A stretch of 64,000 bases of DNA, taken from JAIBJN01 sp963838795 (GTDB taxonomy: Bacteria > Actinomycetota > Thermoleophilia > Gaiellales > Gaiellaceae). The position numbers and the translations under genes were made by a program. Numbering within the stretch: the first letter of the stretch is position 1; each line of letters opens with the position of its first letter. The notes below the pieces were generated by a model. It worked only from the letters and a program-made list of their open reading frames with translations, ran no database searches and had not been told where the DNA came from. Positions 16,385-24,096 of this stretch are shown here, one piece after another. The stretch lies in NCBI GenBank assembly GCA_963838795.1, contig CAWISL010000007.1, positions 186,001 to 250,000 of the forward strand, read 5' to 3'.

Positions 16385-16983
16385 TCTCCCCAGTACCGCT
16401 GCTCTCGCCAAGGATCTCCGTAGAGGTGGTAGCCGAGCGACTCCCAGAAGCCCGGCTCGTCCTCGTCCATGAGCCGCAGGCCGCGCACCCACTTCGCGCT
16501 CTTCCAGAAGTAGAGATGCGGGACGAGCAGGCGCGCGGGGCCGCCGTGCTCGGGGTCGAGCGCCTCGCCGTCATAGCCGAACGCGACCCAGGCCTTGCTT
16601 CCGGTCACGTCCTCGAGCGGCAGGTTGGTCGTGTAGCCGCCGTCGCTCCAGGCCGTCACGTAGCCGGCGCCGGTCTCGATCCCGTCGAGAAGCGTGTCGA
16701 CCGAGACGCCCTCCCACTCGGTGTCGAGCTTCGACCACTTCGTCACGCAGTGGATGTCCCTCGTGATCGTCTCCACCGGCAGGGCGCGGAACTCCTCCCA
16801 GTTCCAGCGCGCGAGCTCCTCCCCGCCCTCGACGATCGTGAAGCTCCATGTATCGAGCGGCGTATGCGGCGTGGGCCCGGCCGAGAGCACCGGAAAGTCG
16901 TGGGTCTCGTACTGGCCGGGCGGGATGCGCCCGCTCTCGTCCGCCTCGTGCCGGCCCCGGAACCCGCGGGTGATGAAGGCCAT
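16381..16983 (-). CDS. Sulfite oxidase-like molybdopterin-dependent oxidoreductase
   Basis: 200 residues from ATG 16983. The compact molybdopterin fold of the YedY/sulfite-oxidase superfamily is shown by RDIHCVTKWS, whose Cys should ligate Mo, followed by WEGVSVDTLL, SDGGYTTNLPLEDV, PEHGGPARLLVPHLYFWKSAKWVRGL. There is no signal peptide or Tat motif, so it is probably cytoplasmic, unlike MsrP. It is translationally coupled to the flavin reductase and DUF6510 gene. Substrate unknown (sulfite, sulfoxide or other). Confidence 0.9.
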   Translation of the reverse strand: MAFITRGFRGRHEADESGRIPPGQYETHDFPVLSAGPTPHTPLDTWSFTIVEGGEELARWNWEEFRALPVETITRDIHCVTKWSKLDTEWEGVSVDTLLDGIETGAGYVTAWSDGGYTTNLPLEDVTGSKAWVAFGYDGEALDPEHGGPARLLVPHLYFWKSAKWVRGLRLMDEDEPGFWESLGYHLYGDPWREQRYWGD

Positions 16984-17016
16984 GCCGCGAGCTTAGCCCC
17001 TGCGCGGGGTCCGGCG

Positions 17017-17655
17017 TTACAGCGTGCGGCGCTCGAGCTGGTCGCCGCGACCCACCAGGATCTCCGAGACCAGCTCGGGCGCGAAGAGGCCGTGCTCCAC
17101 GACCCCGGGCGTCGCGGCCAGGCGGACGGCCAGCTCGGCCGGATCCCTCACCGGGCCGCGGTAGTCCGCGATCAGCCCGCCGTCCGGGCTCGGCGGCACG
17201 TCGCGGAGCTCCGCAGGAGCGACGCGCGCGAGCGTCGAGCCCGCCCCGTACGCCAGGATCTCGAGGGGGATCGGCGGGCCGATCTCCGTGACGAGCTTGT
17301 CCGAGGACGCGATGACGACGAAGCGCCGAGCGGCGGCCGCGACCACCTTCTCGCGCGTGTGCGCGGCCCCGCCGCCCTTCACGAGCCAGCCGTCCGGGGC
17401 GACCTGGTCGGCGCCGTCCACGGCCAGGTCGAGCCGGGCGAGCTCGTCGAACGGCTCCACGGCGAGGCCCAGCTCGCGGGCGAGCGTCTCGGTCTGTAGC
17501 GACGTCCCCACGCACCGCAGCGCGAGCGCCCGACGCGCCAGGGCCGCCAGAAAGTACGCGACCGTGGAGCCGGTTCCGAGCCCCAGGAGCATGCCGTCCT
17601 CCACGAGCTCCGCGGCAGCCTCGCCGGCGAGGCGCTTCTCGTCCTCGACGCTCAC
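17017..17655 (-). CDS. rpiA: Ribose-5-phosphate isomerase A
   Basis: 212 residues from GTG 17655. It interconverts ribose 5-phosphate and ribulose 5-phosphate. Motifs: GLGTGSTVAYFL, VGTSLQTETLA, DLAVDGADQV with the catalytic Asp, and KGGGAAHTREKVV with the catalytic Lys and Glu (family: KGGGGALLREK). The GTG lies inside the 3' arm of a perfect 10-bp hairpin (17651-17674), so initiation could depend on RNA structure. Divergent from the SDR gene. Confidence 0.95.
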   Translation of the reverse strand: MSVEDEKRLAGEAAAELVEDGMLLGLGTGSTVAYFLAALARRALALRCVGTSLQTETLARELGLAVEPFDELARLDLAVDGADQVAPDGWLVKGGGAAHTREKVVAAAARRFVVIASSDKLVTEIGPPIPLEILAYGAGSTLARVAPAELRDVPPSPDGGLIADYRGPVRDPAELAVRLAATPGVVEHGLFAPELVSEILVGRGDQLERRTL

Positions 17656-17783
17656 AGGCCCACCGGCCTGTGAGCGGGTGGAGGGAGTGTGAGGGAACCG
17701 GGAGGTTCCCTCACAGTCTCAAAGAAAGGGGACCGTGGGGGAAACATGGTTTCCCCCACGGGAACGAGCCGAAGGCGAGTGAC
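17651..17783. repeat. Three-hairpin intergenic element, family 3, copy 1
   Basis: Three consecutive perfect stems: 17651-17660/17665-17674 (10 bp), 17688-17699/17704-17715 (12 bp) and 17733-17745/17749-17761 (13 bp), then a tail ending GGCGAGTGAC. The second and third stems and the tail are nearly identical to 47556-47690; the first stem has a different sequence but still pairs. It lies between divergent rpiA and the SDR gene, with the rpiA start in the first stem. Confidence 0.8.
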
Positions 17784-17800
17784 GCTCATCACGATCAGCG

Positions 17801-17806
17801 TAGGAT
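17801..17806 (+). promoter_or_regulatory. Putative -10 box of the SDR gene
   Basis: TAGGAT, 9 nt before the ATG at 17816 and just after the three-hairpin element. A transcript from here would have a leader of about 2-3 nt. Confidence 0.4.
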
Positions 17807-17815
17807 CCTGGCAGG

Positions 17816-18589
17816 ATGTCCTCCGAGACGGAGCTCGCAGGGACGGTCGCCCTCGTTACCGGCGGCGGGCGCGGGATCGGCCGGGGGATCGCGCTCGAGC
17901 TGACCGCCGCGGGCGCGCGAGTCGCGGTCGCGGCGCGGACGCGCGAGCAGGTCGAGGCGACCGCAGCCGAGACCGGGAGCGTGGCGATCGAGGCCGACGT
18001 CTCCGACCGAGGCCAGGTCGAGCGCATGGTCGCCCGTGTCGAGGAGGAGCTCGGCCCGCTCGACCTGCTCGTCAACAACGCGGGGATCGCGCTCTGGGAG
18101 GAGTCCGCCTGGGAGCTCGAGCCCGACGAGTGGTGGCACGTCCTCGAGGTCAACGTGCTCGGCGTCTACCTCTGCTGCCGGGCGGCGATCCCCGGCATGA
18201 TCTCCCGCGGCCGGGGCAGGATCGTCAACGTCGCCAGCGGCGCCGCCTACCTCCCGGGAAGCCGGTCGACCGCCTACAGCGCCAGCAAGGCCGCGGTGCA
18301 CCGCTTCAGCGAGACGCTCGCCAACCAGCTCGAGCCCCACGGCATCCCGGTCTTCCCGATCAGCCCCGGCCTCGTACGCACCGAGCTGATCGGCGACAGC
18401 TTCGGCGACGACGCCCCGTGGACGCCGCCCGAGCTGGCGCCCCGGCTCGTCCGGGCCTTGGCTTCAGGGCGGCTCGACGCGCTCTCTGGCCGCTACCTCC
18501 ACGCTGAGCACGACGACATCGACGACGTGGAGCGGCGCGCGGCCGAGATCGTGGCCGGCGACCTCAACGCGATCCGGCTACGCCGCTGA
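17816..18589 (+). CDS. Short-chain dehydrogenase/reductase
   Basis: 257 residues from ATG 17816. Classical SDR: TGGGRGIGRG for NAD(P) binding (15-24), VNNAGIA, a catalytic Ser region NVASGAA, YSASKAA (Tyr and Lys) and SPGLVRTEL after the active site. The tail (EHDDIDDVERRAAEI) resembles proteins of the 3-oxoacyl-reductase/glucose dehydrogenase group, but no substrate can be assigned. Its stop overlaps the ROK kinase start by one base, suggesting a joint sugar-related role (inference). Confidence 0.9.
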   Translation: MSSETELAGTVALVTGGGRGIGRGIALELTAAGARVAVAARTREQVEATAAETGSVAIEADVSDRGQVERMVARVEEELGPLDLLVNNAGIALWEESAWELEPDEWWHVLEVNVLGVYLCCRAAIPGMISRGRGRIVNVASGAAYLPGSRSTAYSASKAAVHRFSETLANQLEPHGIPVFPISPGLVRTELIGDSFGDDAPWTPPELAPRLVRALASGRLDALSGRYLHAEHDDIDDVERRAAEIVAGDLNAIRLRR

Positions 18590-19548
18590 TGGGCACCTTC
18601 AGGGCCGGCATCGACCTCGGGGCCACCAAGATCCAGACGGTCGTCGTCGGTCCCGATCACGGCGTCGTCGGCCAGGCACGCCGTCCGACTCCAACCGACG
18701 GAGGGCCTCCGGACGTCGCCGACGCGATAGTCGAGGCCGTGGAGGAGGCGGCCGGGTCCGCCGGGGTGGCGGTGGACGAGCTCGCCGGCGTGGGCGTAGG
18801 CTCTCCGGGCGCGGTCGACCAGGAGGCCGGCACGGTCGCCCACGCGCGGAACCTCCCCGACTGGGAGGCGCCCTTCCCCCTCGCCGCCACGCTTGCCGAC
18901 GCGCTCGACGCGCCGGTTCGGCTCGACAACGACGTCCAGGCGGCGGTCCTCGGCGAGCTCGAGCTCGGCGCCGGCAAGCCGTTCTCGTCGTTCCTCGGCG
19001 TCTGGTGGGGCACCGGAGTCGGAGGGGGCGTCGTCCTCGACCGGAGCCTCTGGCTCGGCCGCGGCGCTGCCGGCGAGATCGGGCACATGGTCGTCAGGCG
19101 GGGCGGAGCGCGCTGCCCGTGTGGAAGGCGCGGCTGCCTCGAGGCGTACGCGGGGCGGGGCGCCATGGAGGCGCGCGCACGCGAGCTCCACGATCGCGGC
19201 CACAAGACCGATCTCTTCCACCTGATGGAGAAGCGCGGGCGCACACGGCTTACAAGCGGAGTCTGGGCCGCCGCGCTCGACCATGACGACCATATGGCGA
19301 AAGCGTTGTTGCGCCGTGCCGTCGCCGCGCTCGGAGCGGGCATCGCCTCGGCCGTGAACCTCCTCGACGTCGAGGCGGTCGTGATCGGCGGCGGGCTCGG
19401 GACGCGGCTCGGCGAGCCGTACGTCGAACGGATCGCCGAGGCGATGCAGCCCCACCTCTTCGTGGACGACCGCCCGCCGGCGATGCTCACGGCGGCGCTC
19501 GGCGACCTCGGCGGCGCGATCGGCGCGACTCTGCTCTTCGACCCCTAG
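18589..19548 (+). CDS. ROK family sugar kinase (glucokinase-like)
   Basis: 319 residues from ATG 18589. ROK kinases phosphorylate glucose, N-acetylmannosamine, fructose and similar sugars. Seen: ATP loop AGIDLGATKIQ (6-16), LDNDVQAAVLGE with the catalytic Asp, GTGVGGGVV, GEIGHMVV, and the ROK zinc motif CPCGRRGCLE, which normally shapes the sugar site. No N-terminal helix-turn-helix, so it is an enzyme, not a NagC-type repressor. Coupled to the SDR gene upstream. Confidence 0.92.
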   Translation: MGTFRAGIDLGATKIQTVVVGPDHGVVGQARRPTPTDGGPPDVADAIVEAVEEAAGSAGVAVDELAGVGVGSPGAVDQEAGTVAHARNLPDWEAPFPLAATLADALDAPVRLDNDVQAAVLGELELGAGKPFSSFLGVWWGTGVGGGVVLDRSLWLGRGAAGEIGHMVVRRGGARCPCGRRGCLEAYAGRGAMEARARELHDRGHKTDLFHLMEKRGRTRLTSGVWAAALDHDDHMAKALLRRAVAALGAGIASAVNLLDVEAVVIGGGLGTRLGEPYVERIAEAMQPHLFVDDRPPAMLTAALGDLGGAIGATLLFDP

Positions 19549-20193
19549 CTAGCGGAGCTTTTCCAGGGCCTCGCGCGCCGCGACCTGCTCGGCAGCCTTC
19601 TTCGAGGCCCCTCTCCCGGTGCCGACGACCTCGCCCTCGATGGTGGCGGCACAGGTGAAGCTCCGGTCGTGCGGGGGCCCGTCGACGGTCACCACCGTGT
19701 ACGAGACCGCCAGCCCCCGGCGAGCGAGCTCCTCCTGGAGCTCGGTCTTGTAGTCGACGTGCCCCTCGAGCGCGTACTCGATGCGCTCCTGGAACGCTTC
19801 GACGATCGGGGTGCGGATGGTCTCGAAGCCGTGCTCGAGGTAGAGCGCGCCCAGGCAGGCCTCCACGAGGGCGGCGAGCACGTTGCGGTTCGCGGCCAGG
19901 CGCCGGAGCTCGTCGGCGTCGACCGCGCCGGCGTGGCCCGCGAAGAGCTCCCCCAGGCCGAGCCGCTTGCCCACGATCGCGCAGCTGTGGCGCGAGACGA
20001 CGTGCGCACGGATCTTGGCCAGGCGGCCCTCCGCCGAGTTGGGGAAGCGGTCGTAGAGCTCCTCCGCGATCGCCAGGCCGAGCACGCTGTCCCCGAGGAA
20101 CTCGAGGCGCTCGTACGAGTCCGCGCGGCTGGGCGCCCACGAGGCATGCGTAAAGGCGTGACGAAGGCGCTCGGCCGGAAGCGCCTGGATCAG
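19549..20193 (-). CDS. rnc: Ribonuclease III (start codon unresolved)
   Basis: About 214 residues. It processes rRNA precursors and other double-stranded RNA. Nuclease domain: HAFTHASW, ERLEFLGDSVL signature, ANVLAALVEA-like NRNVLAALVEACLGALYL; then a dsRNA-binding domain starting DYKTELQEELARRG and ending GRGASKKAAEQVAA. The conserved N-terminus (ELLALIQALP) follows the acpP stop directly, yet the frame has no ATG, GTG or TTG between acpP and the nuclease domain. CTG at 20193 is proposed; the nearest ATG (20427) would require a 200-bp overlap with acpP. Confidence 0.9.
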   Translation of the reverse strand: MIQALPAERLRHAFTHASWAPSRADSYERLEFLGDSVLGLAIAEELYDRFPNSAEGRLAKIRAHVVSRHSCAIVGKRLGLGELFAGHAGAVDADELRRLAANRNVLAALVEACLGALYLEHGFETIRTPIVEAFQERIEYALEGHVDYKTELQEELARRGLAVSYTVVTVDGPPHDRSFTCAATIEGEVVGTGRGASKKAAEQVAAREALEKLR

Positions 20194-20221
20194 AGCGAGG
20201 AGCTCGCTCCCCGTCCCGTGG

Positions 20222-20467
20222 CTACTGGTGGGAGGAGATGTAGTCGACTGCCTGCCCGACGGTCTGGATCTGCTGGGCGTCCTCGTCCGAGATCTTGATC
20301 CCGAACTGATCCTCGAGCTCCATGATGAGCTCGACGAGGTCGAGCGAGTCGGCGTCGAGATCTTCCTGGAACGAGGCTTCCTCCGTGATTTCGCTCTGCT
20401 CGATCCCGAGCTGCTCGACAAGGACATCCTTCACCTTCTCGGCGATCTCTTCGCGCGATGCTGCCAT
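20222..20467 (-). CDS. acpP: Acyl carrier protein
   Basis: 81 residues from ATG 20467, preceded by a GGGAG ribosome binding site; an upstream in-frame start (20530) would add 21 unrelated residues. The phosphopantetheine Ser is S41 in LDADSLDLVELIMELE. It carries growing acyl chains in type II fatty acid synthesis and supplies PlsX, encoded upstream in the same operon. Confidence 0.97.
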   Translation of the reverse strand: MAASREEIAEKVKDVLVEQLGIEQSEITEEASFQEDLDADSLDLVELIMELEDQFGIKISDEDAQQIQTVGQAVDYISSHQ

Positions 20468-20520
20468 CTCGGTTTTCTCCCGCCTTTCTCTATTCGGACA
20501 CCCAGCGTGAACGGCGCCGG

Positions 20521-20526
20521 ATGCTA
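20521..20526 (-). promoter_or_regulatory. Putative -10 box for acpP
   Basis: TAGCAT on the minus strand between plsX and acpP. It would give a leader of roughly 45-50 nt that includes the acpP ribosome binding site, unlike the near-leaderless genes elsewhere in the window. Confidence 0.35.
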
Positions 20527-20554
20527 CCACGCTAACGAGTTCTCAGCCCTCAGT

Positions 20555-21559
20555 TCACGGGGCGGCGGGCTCCTGTGCGCGCCCCGCCAGGCGCTCGGCG
20601 ACCCGGTCGACGACCCCTCCGGTGACGCCGAGGGCCGCGTAGCGCACCGCGTTGGCGATCGCGGTGGCCGACGAGTTGCCGTGTGCGATCACGACGAGAC
20701 CCCGCAGGCCTAGGAGATAGGCGCCTCCGTAGGTGTCCGGGTCGAGGCGCGTGCGCAAGGCCCGGGCGGCCGGGCGAATGAGGAGCCCGCCGAGCTTGCC
20801 GCGCGCGGAGCCCGTGATCTCGTCTCTGAACGTCTCCAGCGTCGCCTGGATCGTGCCCTCGAGGAGCTTCAGCGCCATGTTCCCCGTGAAGCCGTCGCAG
20901 ACGACGACGTCGGCGGCCTTGCGCAGCAGGTCACGGCCCTCGACGTTGCCGACGAAGTGGAGGCCCGAGGCCGTGGCGAGCTCCGCATGGGCCTCGCGCA
21001 CGAGCTTGTTCCCCTTCTCGGGCTCCTCGCCGATCGAGAGCAGGGCCACCGTCGGGTCGGCGAGCCCTGCGACGTCCTCCGCGAAGACGGCGCCCATGTG
21101 GGCGAACTGGACGAGGTGCTCGGGGCGGGCGTCGGCGTTTGCGCCCGCGTCGATCAGGATTGAGGGCCCGCCGAGCGCGGGGAGCGGCACGGCGATCGCC
21201 GGTCGATGCACGTCGGGGAGGCGGCGGATCTCGAGCAGCCCGGCCGCGAGCATCGCCCCGGTGTTCCCGGCGCCGACGACCGCGTCGGCCGCGCCCTCGT
21301 GCACGGCCCGGCACGCAAGGAAGAGCGAGCTCTCCCGCTTCTCGCGCACAGCGTCCGACGGCTTCTCGTCCATTGCGACGACCTGCTCCGCATGGGCGAT
21401 CTCCAAATCGCCGGCGAGCGGCTCGAGCACGTCCCGCCTGCCGAACAGGATCGGAGCGACGTCGCCGGACGCGGCCGCGCGTGCCCCCGCGACGATGTCC
21501 TCGGGCGCCCGATCGCCGCCCATGGCGTCGACGGCAACCCTAACGGGCTTCCGGCTCAC
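20555..21559 (-). CDS. plsX: Phosphate acyltransferase PlsX
   Basis: 334 residues from GTG 21559, which follows the rpmF TAG with no gap. PlsX makes acyl-phosphate from acyl-ACP for phospholipid synthesis. Typical: VAVDAMGGDRAPEDIV, SSLFLACRAV, SAGNTGAMLA-like GAGNTGAMLAAGLL, LIDAGANADARPEHL, SIGEEPEKGNK, VCDGFTGNMALKLLEGT and YGGAYLLGLRGLVVIAHG. The rpmF-plsX-acpP-rnc order is conserved across Gram-positives. Confidence 0.97.
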   Translation of the reverse strand: MSRKPVRVAVDAMGGDRAPEDIVAGARAAASGDVAPILFGRRDVLEPLAGDLEIAHAEQVVAMDEKPSDAVREKRESSLFLACRAVHEGAADAVVGAGNTGAMLAAGLLEIRRLPDVHRPAIAVPLPALGGPSILIDAGANADARPEHLVQFAHMGAVFAEDVAGLADPTVALLSIGEEPEKGNKLVREAHAELATASGLHFVGNVEGRDLLRKAADVVVCDGFTGNMALKLLEGTIQATLETFRDEITGSARGKLGGLLIRPAARALRTRLDPDTYGGAYLLGLRGLVVIAHGNSSATAIANAVRYAALGVTGGVVDRVAERLAGRAQEPAAP

Positions 21560-21748
21560 CTACGGCGCGGTGGTGCGAAGCGGCTCGACCTCGCGGCCCC
21601 GGTAGGTGCCGCAGGTCGGGCAGACGTGGTGAGGCCGCTTCGGCTGGTGGCACTGCGGGCACTCGACGAGCGCGGGAACCGACGCCTTGTGGTTCGCCCG
21701 GCGCTTGTCGCGGCGCGACTTGGAGGTCTTTCGCTTCGGAACGGCCAT
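21560..21748 (-). CDS. rpmF: 50S ribosomal protein L32
   Basis: 62 residues from ATG 21748: MAVPKRKTSKSRRDKRRANH, then two cysteine pairs (CPQC and CPTC) forming the zinc ribbon of the C+ type. It has its own near-leaderless promoter (TATACT at 21760-21765) whose surroundings match that of rpmB, another C+ ribosomal protein. Confidence 0.97.
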   Translation of the reverse strand: MAVPKRKTSKSRRDKRRANHKASVPALVECPQCHQPKRPHHVCPTCGTYRGREVEPLRTTAP

Positions 21749-21759
21749 CGCGGCGGCTG

Positions 21760-21765
21760 AGTATA
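21760..21765 (-). promoter_or_regulatory. Putative -10 box of rpmF
   Basis: TATACT on the minus strand, 11 nt before the ATG. The stretch GTCGCTATACTCA is identical to that in front of rpmB (30886-30891 region), and the following CCGCCG is shared as well. Confidence 0.55.
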
Positions 21766-21807
21766 GCGACTGCGCCCCTGCGCCCCGTGCACCCCGTGCG
21801 CGCCGCG

Positions 21808-22317
21808 CTAGAGGCGGTCTCGGAGATCCGAGAGCGCCGCCCAGCGGGGGTCGACATCCTCGCCCTCGTGCTCGTGGGGCTCGCGGTTGAGGTCCTTCCC
21901 GCAGACCGGGCAGAGGCCCGCGCAGTCCTCGCGGCAGAGGATCTTGTCCGGGAGCGCGAGCGCGACGGCGTCGTGGGCCCAGGCGGAGAGGTCGAGCCGA
22001 TCGTCCGCGACGTACGGCGTCGTCAGCTCGTCCGAGCCGCCTGGGCTCGACGCCTGGTACTCGCGGCTCGCGACGTGCACGTCCAGGCCTGCGTCCGCCA
22101 GGCAGCGCACGCAGGGCCCGAGGACGCGCGTCTCGAGCTCGAGCTCGAGGACGAGGCCGGAGCTCGTCTGGGTGAGCTCGAGCGCAGCCTCCGGCCGCTC
22201 GGGCACCGGGACGTAGCGCTGGCCGCCAAGCTCGAGCGGCTCGAGCTCGACCTCGAGGACGTCCCGAAACTGCTCGCCCGCGCGCAGCTTGGCGTTGCGG
22301 AGGTTGAACGTCGTCAC
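21808..22317 (-). CDS. yceD: DUF177/YceD family protein
   Basis: 169 residues from GTG 22317 (starting VTTFNLRNAKLRAGE); a longer frame to 22416 would run into the hairpin element. YceD is conserved next to rpmF in bacteria and has been linked to 23S rRNA accumulation in some organisms. Seen: GPCVRCLADAGLDV and the C-terminal CREDCAGLCPVCGKDLN, a four-Cys cluster, with EGEDVDPRWAAL at the end. Confidence 0.9.
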   Translation of the reverse strand: MTTFNLRNAKLRAGEQFRDVLEVELEPLELGGQRYVPVPERPEAALELTQTSSGLVLELELETRVLGPCVRCLADAGLDVHVASREYQASSPGGSDELTTPYVADDRLDLSAWAHDAVALALPDKILCREDCAGLCPVCGKDLNREPHEHEGEDVDPRWAALSDLRDRL

Positions 22318-22359
22318 ACGCCCACCGTAGCGAACGCGTCGAGCGATGCTGGGGCACCT

Positions 22360-22523
22360 GAACGCGCGCTGAAATGACGCCTCGTCGCCGGGGCGCGCTG
22401 GGCGAGTGTGAGGCAAGGACGCAGGGCGCGCGCGTAGCCGGAGGCTACGGGCGCAACCGAGGACGCAGCATCGCGCCGACCAGCGCGGCCCGGCGGCTCA
22501 GGGCTTCGTTTCGGCGCGGGTTC
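22360..22523. repeat. Hairpin element, family 2, copy X (sepIVA-yceD gap)
   Basis: A 164-bp element with imperfect 21-bp inverted ends (22360-22380 against 22503-22523, 17 of 21 paired). At the centre is the hairpin GTAGCC-GGA-GGCTAC (22434-22448), followed by GGGCGCAAC. The internal sequence (AAGGACGCAGG, CGAGGACGC, CAGCGCGGCC) recurs at 56727-56891 although the ends differ. It begins 3 nt after the sepIVA-like stop. Confidence 0.75.
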
Positions 22524-22526
22524 TAT

Positions 22527-23018
22527 TCAGACCGGTTGTTGGTCGTCGACCATGTCGGCGACGACCGTCTCCTGGGAGCGCTCGTGGAGGCGCTCGCGGC
22601 CCCGGCGCACGGCGCCGAGGAACTTGTCCAGGTTGACTTCGAGGGTGGAGAGGATCGAGTCGGCCCAGTCCTCCATCTCGAGGCGCGTCTCGCGCGCCTG
22701 GCGGCGGGCCTCCTCCACGATCTCCTGTGCCTGCCGCTCGGCCAGCTTGGCGATCTCGGTCTGCGAGGCCTCCCGCACGGCCTGCTCGCGCGCCTCGCCG
22801 AGGATGCGGTCGGCCTCGCGCTTGGCCTCGGCCAGCATCTCCTGGCGCTCCTTCACGATCCAGCGGGCCTGCTTGATCTCCTCGGGGATCGTGGCGCGCA
22901 TCTGGTCGAGGATGTCGTAGATCTCCTCGCGGTCGATGCGGACCTGATCCGTGAGCGGAACCGCCTTCGCGTTGTGCACGAGGTCGTCGAGCTTGTCGAT
23001 GAGCACGAGAACGTCCAT
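22527..23018 (-). CDS. SepIVA-like coiled-coil cell-division protein
   Basis: 163 residues from ATG 23018. A short N-terminal DivIVA-like segment (VLIDKLDDLVHNAKAVPLTD) precedes a long charged coiled coil (about 30-150) with heptad-like AREQAVREAS and ARRQARETRLEMED. Position between coaD and yceD, with rnc nearby, corresponds to the mycobacterial septation factor SepIVA and its relatives often labelled ATP synthase subunit b-like. Role in septum or envelope assembly is inferred from synteny; there is no enzymatic motif. Confidence 0.72.
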   Translation of the reverse strand: MDVLVLIDKLDDLVHNAKAVPLTDQVRIDREEIYDILDQMRATIPEEIKQARWIVKERQEMLAEAKREADRILGEAREQAVREASQTEIAKLAERQAQEIVEEARRQARETRLEMEDWADSILSTLEVNLDKFLGAVRRGRERLHERSQETVVADMVDDQQPV

Positions 23019-23029
23019 GGAGAGCCAGT

Positions 23030-23560
23030 CTACTCTTGCGGGCTGACGGGCGCGCCGGGCCTTCCCTGCGGGAAGAGCTCGCGGAAGCGCCGTGCCACGG
23101 GCTCCGGCACGAGGTCGTCCACGTTGCCTCCGAAGGAGGCCACCTCCTTGACGCCGCTCGAGGAGAGGAAGCTGTACTGCGGGCTCGACATCAGGTACAT
23201 CGTCTCGACCTCGGGCGCGAGATTCCGGTTCAGGTGGTGCATCTGGAACTCCCACTCGAAGTCCGAGATGGCGCGCAGGCCCTTCACCATCGTGCGAGCG
23301 CCGAAGCGCCGCGCAAACTCGACGACGAGCTCGGAGAAGACCTCGACCTGCACGTTGGAGACGTCCGAGAGCGCCTCGCGCAGGAACCCGACGCGCTCGT
23401 CCACCGTGAACATCGTCGCCTTGTGCTGCGGATCCCGGACGACGCCGACGACGACGCGCTCGAAGATCCCCGCCGCTCGCCGGATGATGTCGAGATGGCC
23501 GTTCGTGACCGGGTCATAGCTGCCCGGGCAGATGCAGGTGACCGGGTCCGAGCTGCTCAT
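23030..23560 (-). CDS. coaD: Phosphopantetheine adenylyltransferase
   Basis: 176 residues from ATG 23560, overlapping the rsmD stop by 4 bp. It forms dephospho-CoA from 4'-phosphopantetheine and ATP. Nucleotidyltransferase motif GSYDPVTNGHLDII (13-26), then VKGLRAISDFEWEFQMHHLN, MSSPQYSFLSSSGVKEVASFGG and VPEPVARRF. The rsmD-coaD pair is conserved. Confidence 0.97.
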   Translation of the reverse strand: MSSSDPVTCICPGSYDPVTNGHLDIIRRAAGIFERVVVGVVRDPQHKATMFTVDERVGFLREALSDVSNVQVEVFSELVVEFARRFGARTMVKGLRAISDFEWEFQMHHLNRNLAPEVETMYLMSSPQYSFLSSSGVKEVASFGGNVDDLVPEPVARRFRELFPQGRPGAPVSPQE

Positions 23561-24096
23561 CCCTGTGCCTCGAAGACGGTCACCCGCGCGGCACCGTAGC
23601 GGCGGCTCGTGCGCTTGGGGAGCGGCAGATCCGGCTCCTCGCGGGCGGCGGACTCGATCACGGCGACGCCGCTCGCCGCCAGGACGGCGGGCAGGTGGGC
23701 GGCCAGGGTGGGCAAGATGGTCGTGAGCATGGCGTACGGGGGGTCGACCAGCACGAGATCGTAGCTCCTGCCTGCAGCCTCGTCGGCGGCCAGCTTGCGG
23801 CCCGCGTCCTCGCGAAGTACGACGGCCCCCTCCAGCTTCAGCTTGTCCAGGTTGCGGATGATCGTCTCGGCGGCCGTTCGATCGGACTCGACGAACGTCA
23901 CGCGGGCGGCGCCGCGCGAGAGCGCCTCGAGGCCCATCGCGCCGGAGCCTGCGTAGAGATCGAGCACCTCCGCCCCGTCGACCGGGCCGAGCAGGTTGAA
24001 GACGGCTTCACGCACCCGGTCGCCGGTAGGGCGCGTGTCCAGGCCCCGGGGCGCCAGGATACGGGCGCCCTTACGCGAACCCGCGATGATCCTCAC
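23557..24096 (-). CDS. rsmD: 16S rRNA (guanine966-N2)-methyltransferase RsmD
   Basis: 179 residues from ATG 24096. N-terminal MRIIAGSRKGARIL, SAM loop VLDLYAGSGAMGLEALSRGA, FVESDRTA, and the N-methyltransferase motif LVDPPYAM (DPPY). Overlaps the end of recG by 26 bp and coaD by 4 bp, so recG-rsmD-coaD is one transcript. Confidence 0.96.
   Translation of the reverse strand: MRIIAGSRKGARILAPRGLDTRPTGDRVREAVFNLLGPVDGAEVLDLYAGSGAMGLEALSRGAARVTFVESDRTAAETIIRNLDKLKLEGAVVLREDAGRKLAADEAAGRSYDLVLVDPPYAMLTTILPTLAAHLPAVLAASGVAVIESAAREEPDLPLPKRTSRRYGAARVTVFEAQG

Noticed and set aside
17670..17903. Short open frames within the three-hairpin elements that resemble each other (GGSLTVSKKG and relatives)
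   Set aside because: Their similarity follows from the repeated DNA, not from protein conservation; the frames differ in length and lack starts with ribosome binding sites.
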